Positions 46,802 to 59,134 of a DNA stretch of 64,000 bases are shown one piece after another. Numbering within the stretch: the stretch's first letter is position 1; every line of letters starts with the position of its first letter. The notes under the pieces were generated by a model. That model did no database searches. It saw only the letters and a program-made list of their open reading frames with translations, and was not told the origin of the DNA. The stretch spans positions 7,162 through 71,161 of the forward strand of contig JAJYRF010000019.1 of the NCBI GenBank assembly GCA_021794255.1, written 5' to 3'. The stretch is from a bacterium (lineage in GTDB: Bacteria > SZUA-79 > Acidulodesulfobacterales > Acidulodesulfobacteraceae). Both the position numbers and the translations under genes were made by a program.

Positions 46802-46992
46802 TATATACTAAATATGCTCCGACTTCGTTAAACTCTTTACTTTATAAATTTATATAGTAATTATTAAATTTAAATTTCTTTATATATTATTCAGCACTGA
46901 TTATACTTAATATAATAAAATACTATACATTGCAATAAATGTAATAAATTACACTTTAATAATTATTATTATATAATTTTTAAAATTGAATG

Positions 46993-49983
46993 TCAAACAA
47001 AACATTTATTGTTTTTATTTAAACTATCGTAAAAAGCTTCAAGTCTGGTGATATATCCGGCATCTGCGTTATGTTCGTCTATTTCAATTTCTAAATAAGG
47101 TTTGTTTTTCATATAATCGGTAAAAAAAGTTTTAATAAATGAATCAGGTCCGCAGCTATAGCTTGTTAAATATACGGCATTCAATTTAGGATTATCTTTT
47201 ATTATTTTTGCTGCCGACAATATTTTATGTCCTGCATGCCAGAACATATTATCGTGTTCCGAAAATATTGACACTTCATTGTAATCAAGAAAATCCATGG
47301 GCATAACCGTCATCCCTAATGATGCAATTTTATTGGGAATTGCAAGATTGATTCCATCGTCTCCAGCATTATACGGTCTGCCTATCAGAACAGTTATATC
47401 TTTATATTCTTCAAGAATTTCCTTGCCTTTATTTTTTAGTATATCGAAAAAATCTATTTGTTTATATAATGCATTATCAAATGCTTTAATAATTTTTTTT
47501 CTTGAAATTTTAAATTTTCTTAAATAATGAGTTAAACTATTGATGGTTATATCTATATCTTTTTTATTATTATGTAATCTAAACTCAGGTGTAATAAGAT
47601 AAGTATCGCCAAAATCAATAAGCGATTTAGTCGAAAAAGGAACTCCCTGGATATACGGACACTGCGACGTGTTTGTTTGGAGTTCATGATTTTTTTCTCT
47701 ATTTATTAATGCAGGCAAAAATATAGCATTCACTTTCTTATCAATAAGATTCTTGGAATGACCTAAAAGTACTTTTACCGGAAGGCATGTATCCGTTATA
47801 GATTGCATATTTGAAATACTGATTATAGATTTATTTGTTTCATCGGATAGTATTACCGTAAAACCAAGCTCTGCAAACAAGCTGTTATATAGCGGAAACA
47901 GGTCATAAGTTTCCAAACATAAAGGTATTCCTATGCGCGGTTTTGAAAAATCATTTTCATTTTTTTGCGCATCATAATTTTCAAATAATAGATTTTTTCT
48001 ATAAATAAAGAAATTTTCGCCTTTTTTAATTTTACTTTTATCAATTTCAAAAATATCGCATCTTGCGCCATAATAATGTGGCGGCTCTTGCTCTACAGAG
48101 ACTTTATTGACCTCGCACAAATTAGAGCATTTTTTACATTCAAAAGATTTCTGTCCATATTTCCTGTTTCTTAAATCAAATCCGACAAATTTTGATTTAT
48201 CTTTAGTTTTAAAAGCTAATAATGCGCTTCCTATCGCTCCCGTTACTTCATTGTGTTCAGGCACCGTAATTTTCTTATTCAGCAGAGTTTCGAAAGCGCT
48301 GACTACCGCCTTATTTAACGCAACCCCGCCTTGAAAGAGAATATGTTCTCCGATAGGTTTTCCCAGAACGACTTTATTTAAATAATTTTCCACGATAGAA
48401 TAGCTTAAACCTGCCAGAAGCTGATCTTTTGAAGCTCCTTTCTGCTGATGAGAGACAATATCGGATTCCATAAAAACGGTACATCTTTCCCCAAGACTGC
48501 AAGGGTTATCCGCTCTAAACGCGGACTCCGAAAATTCTTTTATTATATCTACATTTAATTTATCGGCTTGCTCTTCAAGAAAAGAGCCTGTTCCTGCAGC
48601 ACATGCCTTATTCATTTCAAAATCTACAACAACGCCGTTATTAATTCTTATATATTTTGAATCTTGCCCGCCTATTTCAAAAACGGTATCAACTGTATTA
48701 TCTATAAATACAGAAGCTTCAGCCTGAGCCGTTATTTCATTTTTGACGATATCCGCTCCTATAAAATCGGCAATCAAATATCTTCCTGAACCTGTGGTAC
48801 ATACTCCTTTGACTTCCAATATTATATTATGCTCGGTTAGTTCGCCGTAGATTTCATATAAGGTTTCCATTACAACTTTAATCGGCTCACCATTGGTTTT
48901 TTTATATTTTTTAATTACAAGCTCTTTGTTATCGTCTAACAATACTATATTAGTCGAAACAGAACCTGTATCAACTCCGATATAAACCGGAACCGTCAAT
49001 CCTGAATATTTTATTAAATTTTTATTCTGATTAAAATCAAAATCAGCTGCTCTGCTCACTTCAGGCTTATTAAGATTAGGATGATATTTTCCAGTCAATC
49101 TGCTTTCACCGAGAAATTTTTCTAAGTTTTCTAATCCGTTAAATTTAAAACTATTATTTCCGTTTTTTGCAACTTCATTTTTTGATATTAAGGCAATGCC
49201 GATTGCAGCCATTACGGTGTGATGTTCAGGTATAATCAATTCTCCGCTCTTTAAACCCAATACGCCTTCAAATGCCCTTATCATACCTTTATTGTAAGCA
49301 ACTCCTCCTTGGAAAATCATTGGCTTTTTTATTTTTTTCCCCTTCGCCACTACGCCCATAAAATTTCTTGCGACAGCATAACACAAACCTGCAATTATAT
49401 CCTGGATGGGGGTAGAAATTTGCTGCAGATGAATCATATCGGATTTTGCAAACACGGTGCATCTGCCAGCTATTTTTGCAGGATTTTCAGATAACATCGC
49501 TAATCTTCCAAAATCTTTCTCTATATCAATATTGAGTCTGTCGGCCTGCTGATCTAAAAACGAACCTGTACCTGCGGCGCATAAATCATTTAATCCAAAA
49601 TCGTCTAAATATATATCGCCTGTTTTTTCATTTTTATTTAATAATATAAATTTTGAATCTTGCCCTCCCATTTCAATGACTGTTTTTACTTCGGGATAAA
49701 AATATTTAACAGCTTCTGTTTGAGCGACAAGTTCGTTAATATTAGGTATGTTTAATATATCGCCGAGTGTCCTTGATCCTGAACCGGTAACCCCGATTGA
49801 ATAAAAATTTTCAGCAGGGAATTCGCTGAAAGTGTTTTTTAACACATTATATGCAGTTTTAAGCGATTCTCCGTTTGATCTCGTATATGTTTTTGACGCG
49901 ACATTTAGCTTTTCGTCTAATATCGCAGTTTTAACAGTGGTTGAACCTATATCTATACCTAAAAACAATTTATTCATTATCAT
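46993..49983 (-). CDS. tandem-domain CoA-substrate enzyme activase (two BadF/HgdC ATPase domains plus DUF2229-type region)
   Basis: About 996 residues. Two ASKHA ATPase domains in tandem, each with a phosphate loop (GIDIGSTTVKTAILD and GVDTGSVSTNIVLLD), a cluster cysteine in CAAGTGSFL and a second in RCTVF, and the GGVA adenosine motif. The C-terminal third (from about residue 630) opens with Cys-rich ECKKCSNLCEVNKV and carries IGIPLCLETYDLFPLYN...LIGRPYNAGDDGIN...TSYSCGPDSF, the DUF2229/HgdB-like region. It is predicted to reduce a partner using ATP. I set the start at ATG 49983, which shares one base with the moaE stop (TGATG) and follows AAGGA; an ATG at 49998 is also open. Confidence 0.85.
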   Translation of the reverse strand: MIMNKLFLGIDIGSTTVKTAILDEKLNVASKTYTRSNGESLKTAYNVLKNTFSEFPAENFYSIGVTGSGSRTLGDILNIPNINELVAQTEAVKYFYPEVKTVIEMGGQDSKFILLNKNEKTGDIYLDDFGLNDLCAAGTGSFLDQQADRLNIDIEKDFGRLAMLSENPAKIAGRCTVFAKSDMIHLQQISTPIQDIIAGLCYAVARNFMGVVAKGKKIKKPMIFQGGVAYNKGMIRAFEGVLGLKSGELIIPEHHTVMAAIGIALISKNEVAKNGNNSFKFNGLENLEKFLGESRLTGKYHPNLNKPEVSRAADFDFNQNKNLIKYSGLTVPVYIGVDTGSVSTNIVLLDDNKELVIKKYKKTNGEPIKVVMETLYEIYGELTEHNIILEVKGVCTTGSGRYLIADFIGADIVKNEITAQAEASVFIDNTVDTVFEIGGQDSKYIRINNGVVVDFEMNKACAAGTGSFLEEQADKLNVDIIKEFSESAFRADNPCSLGERCTVFMESDIVSHQQKGASKDQLLAGLSYSIVENYLNKVVLGKPIGEHILFQGGVALNKAVVSAFETLLNKKITVPEHNEVTGAIGSALLAFKTKDKSKFVGFDLRNRKYGQKSFECKKCSNLCEVNKVSVEQEPPHYYGARCDIFEIDKSKIKKGENFFIYRKNLLFENYDAQKNENDFSKPRIGIPLCLETYDLFPLYNSLFAELGFTVILSDETNKSIISISNMQSITDTCLPVKVLLGHSKNLIDKKVNAIFLPALINREKNHELQTNTSQCPYIQGVPFSTKSLIDFGDTYLITPEFRLHNNKKDIDITINSLTHYLRKFKISRKKIIKAFDNALYKQIDFFDILKNKGKEILEEYKDITVLIGRPYNAGDDGINLAIPNKIASLGMTVMPMDFLDYNEVSIFSEHDNMFWHAGHKILSAAKIIKDNPKLNAVYLTSYSCGPDSFIKTFFTDYMKNKPYLEIEIDEHNADAGYITRLEAFYDSLNKNNKCFV

Positions 49984-50411
49984 CAAATCCTTTTCCATTT
50001 TTCATAATCGCCGAAAGATTCCTTTTTCCATATCGGAACAGTCTCTTTTATATTATCAATAAGAAATTTACTAGCTAAATAAGAAGTATCTCTATGCGGA
50101 CTAGAAACGGCAATTGAAATTGAAATTTCGCCTATTTCTATCTTCCCTGTTCTATGAATAACGGCAATTTTATTTAAATCGTATTTTTTGAAAACATCGT
50201 CTATAAGTTTGCTAATTTCTTTTAGCGCCATTTCTTCGTATGCTTCATAGTAAAGAAATTTAACCGGAGCGCCGTCTTCATTATCCCTAACCGTGCCGTT
50301 AAATAGAAGAACCGATCCTGCGGCAGGATCGGATACAAAATTTAGGGCTATATTTGCGTCAATAGGTGTTTTAACGATATCTATATAAAAAAAATTATTA
50401 CCAGTAGGCAT
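49983..50411 (-). CDS. moaE: molybdopterin synthase catalytic subunit
   Basis: 142 residues. MoaE transfers sulfur from MoaD onto precursor Z to make molybdopterin. Seen: VSDPAAGSVLLFNGTVRDNEDG near residue 30, KFLYYEAYEEMA, VIHRTGKIEIGEISISIAVSSPHR (about 85-108) with the active-site basic residues, and a C-terminal TVPIWKKESFGDYEKWKRI. ATG start, 23 bases after the moaD stop. Its TGA overlaps the ATG of the activase gene. Confidence 0.93.
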   Translation of the reverse strand: MPTGNNFFYIDIVKTPIDANIALNFVSDPAAGSVLLFNGTVRDNEDGAPVKFLYYEAYEEMALKEISKLIDDVFKKYDLNKIAVIHRTGKIEIGEISISIAVSSPHRDTSYLASKFLIDNIKETVPIWKKESFGDYEKWKRI

Positions 50412-50434
50412 TATTTAAGTCCTTTATTATAATA

Positions 50435-50686
50435 TTATATTAATCCGCCACTGACAGGCATTATAATTGTAACTTCATCGTTATTGTTTAAAACAGGGTT
50501 ATCATCTTTATATTCCATATTTACTGCAAATTTTGAAATATCAAGCAAATGGTTTACTTTAGGGTAATAAGTTTTGATATAGTTTTTCAAATCTTCTAAC
50601 GTAGCGCCTTCTTTAAAATTTAAATCTAACTCGCTTTTTCCGATTAAATCTTTAAAAGCCGCAAATAACTTTAATTTAATTTGCAT
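50435..50686 (-). CDS. moaD: molybdopterin synthase sulfur carrier subunit with non-terminal Gly-Gly
   Basis: 83 residues, beta-grasp. FAAFKDLIGKSELDLNF, KEGATLEDLKNYI and DNDEVTIIMPVSGG match MoaD. MoaD normally ends in Gly-Gly, whose carboxylate becomes the thiocarboxylate. Here two extra residues, Leu-Ile, follow before the TAA at 50437-50435, so the protein may need C-terminal trimming, or the two bases are a recent change. Second gene of moaB-moaD-moaE. Confidence 0.88.
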   Translation of the reverse strand: MQIKLKLFAAFKDLIGKSELDLNFKEGATLEDLKNYIKTYYPKVNHLLDISKFAVNMEYKDDNPVLNNNDEVTIIMPVSGGLI

Positions 50687-50842
50687 TTTTATATTATTCT
50701 TAATATTTATTATTATTGTTAATATTAAATAAATTTATGCATAATTTTAAATTAATAATACAATTATTTTTCTATATAAAATATTGCTATTACTTGAATA
50801 ATTAAATAAAATTTTTATGTTTTTTAATTATATTCTATGTGA

Positions 50843-51361
50843 CTATTTAGTAATTTCATAGTACATATGCCCAATTTCTTTGATTATTATTTTTTCCATT
50901 GCTAATTTGACAGCGTTAATAGAACCAGGGATAGAAAAAATAATTTTTTTATTATAAATACCACAGGAAGCTCTTGACATAATTGCTGCAGAACCAATTT
51001 CTAAAAAACTTAAATATCTGAATAATTCTCCAAATCCGTATATCTCTTCATCATAAAGTTCGCTCACAGATTCATATGTATAATCTCTTTGCGATATACC
51101 TGTACCGCCATTAATTATAATTGAATTTAAATCTGCACTAAAATTTTCAGCACAAATATCAACTAATTCTTTCTGGAGCAAGTCTTTATCGTCTTTTAAT
51201 ATTTTGTATCCTATAACACTATGATTATTTTCTGTTAAATAATTATTAATGTAAATTCCGCTTTCATCTGTTTCTTTGTTTCTTGTATCGCTTAATGTTA
51301 TAATAAATGCATTTAAAGATTTTTTTGCATTATTATTTGATTTATGTTCTAAATGTCCCAT
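50843..51361 (-). CDS. moaB: molybdopterin adenylyltransferase / molybdenum cofactor biosynthesis protein (MoaB/MogA family)
   Basis: About 172 residues from the ATG at 51361; a further 20 upstream residues in frame look non-conserved and I excluded them. The fold is clear: FIITLSDTRNKETDESG near the start, IIINGGTGISQRDYT (about residue 85, molybdopterin-binding), YGFGELFRYLSF and IFSIPGSINAVKLAM. It activates molybdopterin with ATP before metal insertion. First gene of the moa cluster, 156 bases before moaD. No clear Shine-Dalgarno. Confidence 0.9.
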   Translation of the reverse strand: MGHLEHKSNNNAKKSLNAFIITLSDTRNKETDESGIYINNYLTENNHSVIGYKILKDDKDLLQKELVDICAENFSADLNSIIINGGTGISQRDYTYESVSELYDEEIYGFGELFRYLSFLEIGSAAIMSRASCGIYNKKIIFSIPGSINAVKLAMEKIIIKEIGHMYYEITK

Positions 51362-51543
51362 AATATATAAAATTTTAAAATATTTTTTTATTGTCAAATT
51401 TAAACAAAAATAAAACTGCAAGCCAATATATTGTATTACAATATATTGTATTATATAATATTATATATTAAAAAGCTATATAGATTCTTTAATCCACCTT
51501 TAAAAAATAATATATCAATAGATTTATACAAATATTTATTAAA

Positions 51544-51595
51544 AAAAAATGCCGATTGCAGAATAATAATTGCTTACTCTGTCTTCGGCATTTTT
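51544..51595 (-). terminator. intrinsic terminator after groEL
   Basis: An 11-bp stem AAAAATGCCGA/TCGGCATTTTT encloses a 29-base loop. On the minus strand it ends in a run of about nine T, a classic terminator, 40 bases past the groEL stop. Confidence 0.8.
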
Positions 51596-51635
51596 TAATT
51601 TTGAAATTTATTTATTATTATTTATTAATTAACTG

Positions 51636-53303
<1,668 letters not shown>

Positions 53304-53379
53304 TTAAATTTCATTTAAAAATATTAACATTCTTGTAAACTTTCTTATATAATTTTCGGGCATGCATATAAAATAAAAA

Positions 53380-53676
53380 TTACTTTTCAATAATAGCCAG
53401 AACATCATCTTCTTTCATAATAAGATATTCTTTATCGTCTACTTTGATTTCATTGCCTGAATATTTTGCAAATAAAACTAAATCGTCTTCTTTAACTTCA
53501 AGCGGTATTTTTTTTCCATCTTCGGACGTTCTTCCATTGCCGATGGCGATAACTTTGCCCTGCATCGGTTTTTCTTTTGCCGCATCAGGTATAAACAAGC
53601 CGCTTTTAGTTTTTTCTTCTTCCTGAAGCCTTTCAACAAGTATTCTGTCCTGCAAAGGTTTAACTTTCATAAACAT
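53380..53676 (-). CDS. groS: co-chaperonin GroES
   Basis: 98 residues; caps the GroEL ring. VKPLQDRILVERLQEEEKTKSGLFIPDAAKEKP contains the mobile loop (about residues 20-38); GNGRTSEDGKKIPLEVKEDDLVLFAKYSGNEIK follows. Two ATG codons are possible, 53676 and 53670; AAGGAGAG lies 4 bases before the first and 10 before the second, so either could be used. First gene of the groES-groEL operon, with a CIRCE operator 245 bases upstream. Confidence 0.96.
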   Translation of the reverse strand: MFMKVKPLQDRILVERLQEEEKTKSGLFIPDAAKEKPMQGKVIAIGNGRTSEDGKKIPLEVKEDDLVLFAKYSGNEIKVDDKEYLIMKEDDVLAIIEK

Positions 53677-54137
53677 TCTCTCCTTAATTATTTAAATTAA
53701 TTATTTTATTAAAACTATTTTATTAACCGCTAAGTAATTTATTAATTGCTAAATACAGCGCTTTTCTTAATTTTCTTAATAGTATATCGTTTTTCTTAAA
53801 AAATTATTATTAAATGTTAAATATATAATGTTTTCTCAATTATATATTTATTTAATATAAATATTATTATTCCGATTCTAAATTTTATCTTAAGCTTTAT
53901 TCAGCTATATTTTTATATTTTAGCACTTCAATATATTGAGTGCTAACTTTTCTAAATATACACTCACTTTTTTTAAAATACAATCATATGATTTGGCATT
54001 ATTTTAGATAATAACGCTAAAATTTCTATATATACGCCAATATAATACCGTTTTTTTAAGTTTTACTTAATTTTTCAATTTATTATTATTATTATTAATT
54101 ATTATTTTAAAATTGTTTTTTAGTTTTATGAAATGCT
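53677..54137. other. groES upstream region
   Basis: About 460 bases holding the CIRCE element (53920-53946) and a long AT-rich leader of some 240 bases between it and groES. No sigma70 boxes of high quality were seen, and the 3' end of the convergent-side ABC permease lies at 54138. The remainder shows nothing further. Confidence 0.45.
53920..53946. promoter_or_regulatory. CIRCE operator (HrcA-binding site) for groES-groEL
   Basis: TTAGCACTT-N9-GAGTGCTAA matches the 9-9-9 CIRCE palindrome TTAGCACTC-N9-GAGTGCTAA at 17 of 18 arm positions. HrcA is the heat-shock repressor that binds it. hrcA is not in this window. Confidence 0.92.
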
Positions 54138-54935
54138 TTATGAAATCATTCTTTTTTTTATAAAATAAACCGAAAGATAAAAAAAGATAAAAGAAAAAAT
54201 TAAAATAATTAATAAATCAATAAACATCATAAAATTTATATGCCCTAAAAACAAAGATCGTGTAATTTTTACCGTATAATATAAAGGCATTATGTAAACA
54301 ATATATCTGACTATATTCGGCAATGCGGAAACAGGATAAAAAACTCCTGAAAATAAAAACATAGTAGATATTGCTACGGTAAAATAATAAGAAAAAAAAT
54401 CGTAAGAAGGCGCAAATGACGTTACAAGTATAGATAAAGACGCAAACATCAATCCGTTTATAATAATAATGATAGGAATTAGTAACATCAAAGGTGAAAT
54501 ATGCGATCTGAAAAAAATTAACGCTATTAATAAAACAGCAAATCCGCTCATAAACGCTTTTGCCGCAGCCCATAAAACTTCTCCTGCGGTTATTTCTTCA
54601 ATGCTTACCGGGGTAACCAATATTGCATTAAATACACCTTTTGTAGTCATTCTTGTATATGAACCAAATGTTCCTTCAAAAGAAGCTGCATACATTGAAG
54701 AAGAAGCTATAATTCCGGGTATGATATATAAAAGATAAGGAGTTCCATTGATGTTGTGTATAAATTTTCCTATACCGAAACCTAAAGCTGCAAGAAAAAG
54801 CAGCGGTTCAAGAATATCCCCTATTACACTTGGTTTATAAAACCTGAGCCAAACTTTGAAATTTCTATAAAAAACCGCATAAAACCTAAGACTGATATTA
54901 TGATTAATTTCATTAATTACTTTTAAAATTTTCAT
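54138..54935 (-). CDS. ABC-2 type transporter permease (NodJ-like)
   Basis: 265 residues, six membrane helices, ABC-2 permease. Opening FYRNFKVWLRFYKPSVIGDILEPLLFLAALGFGIG is typical of the NodJ/DrrB group, as are the SSMYAASFEGTFGSYTRM and SGVFYPVSALPNIVRYIVYIMPLYYTV segments. It forms one half of an exporter with the ATPase at 54913-55740; the reading frames overlap by 23 bases, so they are translated together. Substrate unknown (lipid, polysaccharide or drug). Confidence 0.9.
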   Translation of the reverse strand: MKILKVINEINHNISLRFYAVFYRNFKVWLRFYKPSVIGDILEPLLFLAALGFGIGKFIHNINGTPYLLYIIPGIIASSSMYAASFEGTFGSYTRMTTKGVFNAILVTPVSIEEITAGEVLWAAAKAFMSGFAVLLIALIFFRSHISPLMLLIPIIIIINGLMFASLSILVTSFAPSYDFFSYYFTVAISTMFLFSGVFYPVSALPNIVRYIVYIMPLYYTVKITRSLFLGHINFMMFIDLLIILIFSFIFFYLSVYFIKKRMIS

Positions 54936-55740
54936 TTTTAACTATATCCATAAAAACATCCTCTAATGATTTATATCCTTTATTGTTATTGTTTAGCTCT
55001 TCTTTATTCAGTAAATTGCCTGATGTATCACAAATATTTTCATCCTTATTTTTATTTAAAATATAGTCCACGGATCCGTTTAAAACTATTTCTCCATGAT
55101 TAAGAAGTATAACATTTCTAAATAGTTTCTCTGCTTCTTCCATATAATGAGTTGACATTAATATAGTAATGCCGCTTTTATTTAACAATTTTAATTTATT
55201 CCATATATTTAGCCTGTATTCAGGATCTAGCCCTATTGTAGGTTCGTCAAGTATAATAATTTTCGGACTATTGACGAGAGCTCTTGCAATTAGCAGTCTT
55301 CTTCTGTATCCGCCAGATAAGTTAATAACTTTAAAATTTTTCTGTTCCGCCATATTAAAAAAATCCAGTAGCTCAGAAGCCCTTATTAAAGATTCTTTTT
55401 TATTGATTCCAAAATACATCGAATATATTATCAGATTTTCGAAAACGCTTAAATCTTCGTCAAGATTATCTTCCTGAGGAACAACGCCAATGATAGCCTT
55501 AATCTTTTTCGCATCATGCGGTAAATTTGACGTTAAGTTTAAACCTAAAATATCAATATTGCCGGAATTAGGTATTACAACGGAATATAAAATTTTTAAA
55601 ATTGTCGTTTTACCTGCGCCGTTTGGACCGATTATGCCAAAAAAATCCCCTTTTTTAATCTTAAATGAGATATTATTAAGGGCTGAAAAATTATTGTAAA
55701 ACTTAGTCAAATTTTCAACTGAAACAGCATAATCATTCAT
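54913..55740 (-). CDS. ABC transporter ATP-binding protein (NodI/DrrA-like)
   Basis: 275 residues. Walker A IIGPNGAGKTTILKIL (about residue 36), signature NLSGGYRRRLLIARAL (about 140), Walker B IIILDEPTIGLDPEYR, H-loop MSTHYMEEAE. The gene starts the unit with the NodJ-like permease downstream (23-base overlap). DrrA/NodI-type exporters move polyketides, oligosaccharides or lipids; substrate cannot be deduced. C-terminal tail is Asn/Lys-rich. Confidence 0.92.
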   Translation of the reverse strand: MNDYAVSVENLTKFYNNFSALNNISFKIKKGDFFGIIGPNGAGKTTILKILYSVVIPNSGNIDILGLNLTSNLPHDAKKIKAIIGVVPQEDNLDEDLSVFENLIIYSMYFGINKKESLIRASELLDFFNMAEQKNFKVINLSGGYRRRLLIARALVNSPKIIILDEPTIGLDPEYRLNIWNKLKLLNKSGITILMSTHYMEEAEKLFRNVILLNHGEIVLNGSVDYILNKNKDENICDTSGNLLNKEELNNNNKGYKSLEDVFMDIVKNENFKSN

Positions 55741-55777
55741 AATTATAATAATATAGGCGCGATTGCTTTAAAGACTT

Positions 55778-56326
55778 TTAAAGACGCGGAAGAGTTATGC
55801 CGGCTTGCGACTGATATTTTCCTTTTTTATCTTTATATGAAACTCTAGGTGCTTCTCCTTCAAAAAAAAGAACCTGAGCAAGCCCTTCATTTGCATATAT
55901 TTTTGCAGGCAAAGGAGTCGTATTTGAAATTTCAAGAGTAACGTATCCTTCCCATTCCGGTTCAAAAGGAGTAACATTCACTATTATGCCGCATCTTGCA
56001 TAAGTGGATTTACCGAGGCAAATTGTGACTACATTTCTAGGAATTTTAAAATATTCGACGGATCTTCCAAGAGCAAAAGAATTAGGAGGTATAATACATT
56101 CTTCCGTAGTTATGTCAACAAATGATTTTGTATCAAATTTTTTAGGGTCAACTATCGTAGTATTAATATTGGTAAAAATTTTAAATTCGTTAGATATCCT
56201 CAAATCATATCCGAATGATGAAACACCGTAAGATATCACTCCATTTCTAACTTGCGTATTCTCAAAAGGCATTATCATATCATATTCTTTTGCCATTTTT
56301 TCAATCCAGATATCATTCTTAATCAT
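55778..56326 (-). CDS. dcd: dCTP deaminase
   Basis: 182 residues; dUTPase-fold trimer that deaminates dCTP to dUTP. Seen: [12 protein letters not shown] and [28 protein letters not shown] near the start, [30 protein letters not shown] with the catalytic glutamate (about residue 130), and [17 protein letters not shown] is the family's substrate loop. Whether it also has dUTPase activity (bifunctional Dcd) cannot be settled here. ATG start. Confidence 0.94.
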   Translation of the reverse strand: MIKNDIWIEKMAKEYDMIMPFENTQVRNGVISYGVSSFGYDLRISNEFKIFTNINTTIVDPKKFDTKSFVDITTEECIIPPNSFALGRSVEYFKIPRNVVTICLGKSTYARCGIIVNVTPFEPEWEGYVTLEISNTTPLPAKIYANEGLAQVLFFEGEAPRVSYKDKKGKYQSQAGITLPRL

Positions 56327-56455
56327 TATAAAAATAATCGCCAGTTTAAATTTGCAAAAATTTAAACTTAAACGTCTCCATATAATATTTACGCGTGAAT
56401 TTATAGATTTTTATTTAATTTTTATTTAAATATTATTTAAATAATATTTATTACC

Positions 56456-57148
56456 CTATTTTAAATTAAACTTTATAATATTATCAACAATTTCATCAGG
56501 GTCATCTATGACTTGCAAAATATCAATATCCGAAGGCGATATATAACCTTTTTTAAGGGTATTGTTTTTAATCCAGCCAATAAGACCGTTCCAATAATCG
56601 GAGCCGCATAATATGACTGGAAAAGGCTTTGTTTTATTAGTCTGAATTAATTCTACCGTTTCAAAAAGTTCATCTAATGTGCCAAATCCTCCCGGCATCA
56701 TTATGTAAGCCGAAGCATATCTAACAAGCATTACTTTTCTTACAAAAAAATAACGAAATTCAAGAGTAAAATCTGCATATTTGTTAATTGCCTGCTCTTT
56801 AGGAAGCTTAATATTAAGCCCTACGGAATTAACTTGAAGATCAAACTCATCTTTAGCTTCTTTGCATCCCATGTTGGCAGCTTCCATTACTCCGGGACCG
56901 CCGCCTGATATAACAGAATAGCCTTTTAAAGCTAATTTTCGGGCTATTGCTTTTGTGTTTTTATAAACATCGCTATTTTCATCAATTCTGGCGCTTCCAT
57001 AAATAGTAACCGCAGGGCAAACTGAAGGAAGGACATCAAAGCCGTCCACAAATTCGCCCATAATTCTAAATAACCGCCAGGGCTCTCCTTTATTCAGAGA
57101 ATTTAATTCATAATCATAATTTTTCGAATTTTCTTTCGTTATAGACAT
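56456..57148 (-). CDS. LOG-family (TIGR00730) nucleotide-binding protein
   Basis: About 230 residues, Rossmann-like. YGSARIDE and GGGPGVMEAANMG near the first third and MPGGFGTLDELFE with PGGxGTxxE, the LOG-family phosphoribohydrolase signature, near residue 155. Related proteins hydrolyse cytokinin-type nucleoside monophosphates; in bacteria the natural substrate is often unclear (5'-nucleotides). I prefer ATG at 57148 to the TTG one codon earlier. A 13-bp inverted repeat lies just upstream. Confidence 0.87.
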   Translation of the reverse strand: MSITKENSKNYDYELNSLNKGEPWRLFRIMGEFVDGFDVLPSVCPAVTIYGSARIDENSDVYKNTKAIARKLALKGYSVISGGGPGVMEAANMGCKEAKDEFDLQVNSVGLNIKLPKEQAINKYADFTLEFRYFFVRKVMLVRYASAYIMMPGGFGTLDELFETVELIQTNKTKPFPVILCGSDYWNGLIGWIKNNTLKKGYISPSDIDILQVIDDPDEIVDNIIKFNLK

Positions 57149-57175
57149 CAATATTTTTCTTGATTATAATTAAAT

Positions 57176-57223
57176 TACATTGTATCTCCTGTTTATATTA
57201 TTAAAACTAAGAGATACAATGTA
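57176..57223. repeat. 13-bp inverted repeat between ferredoxin and LOG-family genes
   Basis: TACATTGTATCTC (57176-57188) pairs perfectly with GAGATACAATGTA (57211-57223) across 22 bases. It lies 28 bases upstream of the LOG-family start, so it could be its operator, or the terminator after the ferredoxin gene; no strong T-run follows, which favours an operator. Confidence 0.5.
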
Positions 57224-57341
57224 TATAAAATATATAATCGGCAAACTGACTAATTTATTATTTATTTTATATTTTTTGTCTTTAAATATTATTAATTAAT
57301 GCAAAAAACACATAAATAAACAATATTTAGACAAAAATTAA

Positions 57342-57605
57342 TTAAAATTTAAAATCTGTCTTATCAGGATGAATTTTTTTTGCTTTTTCTTTAAGCTGAT
57401 CTTTAGTCTCTTTATGATTATCATCAGGAATACAGCAGTCAACAGGACACACTGAAGCGCATTGGGGAGAATCATAAAAACCATAGCATTCAGTGCAAAG
57501 GTCAACGGATATGACATAAAGATCCCCTTCAGCTATTGCGTCATTAGGACATTCAGGAATACAAACACCGCATGCGATACATTCATCTGTAATAATTATA
57601 GCCAT
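57342..57605 (-). CDS. 2[4Fe-4S] ferredoxin (YfhL-type)
   Basis: 87 residues. First cluster motif CIACGVCIPECP (residues 9-20), second CTECYGFYDSPQCASVCP with an eight-residue insertion between the second and third cysteines, as in the Alvin/YfhL ferredoxins, followed by a lysine-rich helical C-terminus. A soluble low-potential electron carrier. A strong AGGAGG precedes the ATG. Stands alone. Confidence 0.94.
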   Translation of the reverse strand: MAIIITDECIACGVCIPECPNDAIAEGDLYVISVDLCTECYGFYDSPQCASVCPVDCCIPDDNHKETKDQLKEKAKKIHPDKTDFKF

Positions 57606-57763
57606 TAAAAAACCTCCTGTAAATTAATTTAATTTAAGTTTTGTTAAAAATACATTCATAAAATGTTATATTAAACATTTAAATAAATTATACCAAATAA
57701 TTTTATTCAATTAAATAAAAAAATAAAAATAAAAAAATAAATTGTAAGTTTATATTTTAAATT

Positions 57764-59083
<1,320 letters not shown>

Positions 59084-59134
59084 TTAATATTTACCTTAAT
59101 TTATTTTATTTTACTCAGGTTTATTTTTTTGTTT

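Noticed and set aside
54217..54573. 118-codon minus-strand frame inside the ABC permease
   Set aside because: Same strand, different frame from a complete permease; low-complexity and without family features.
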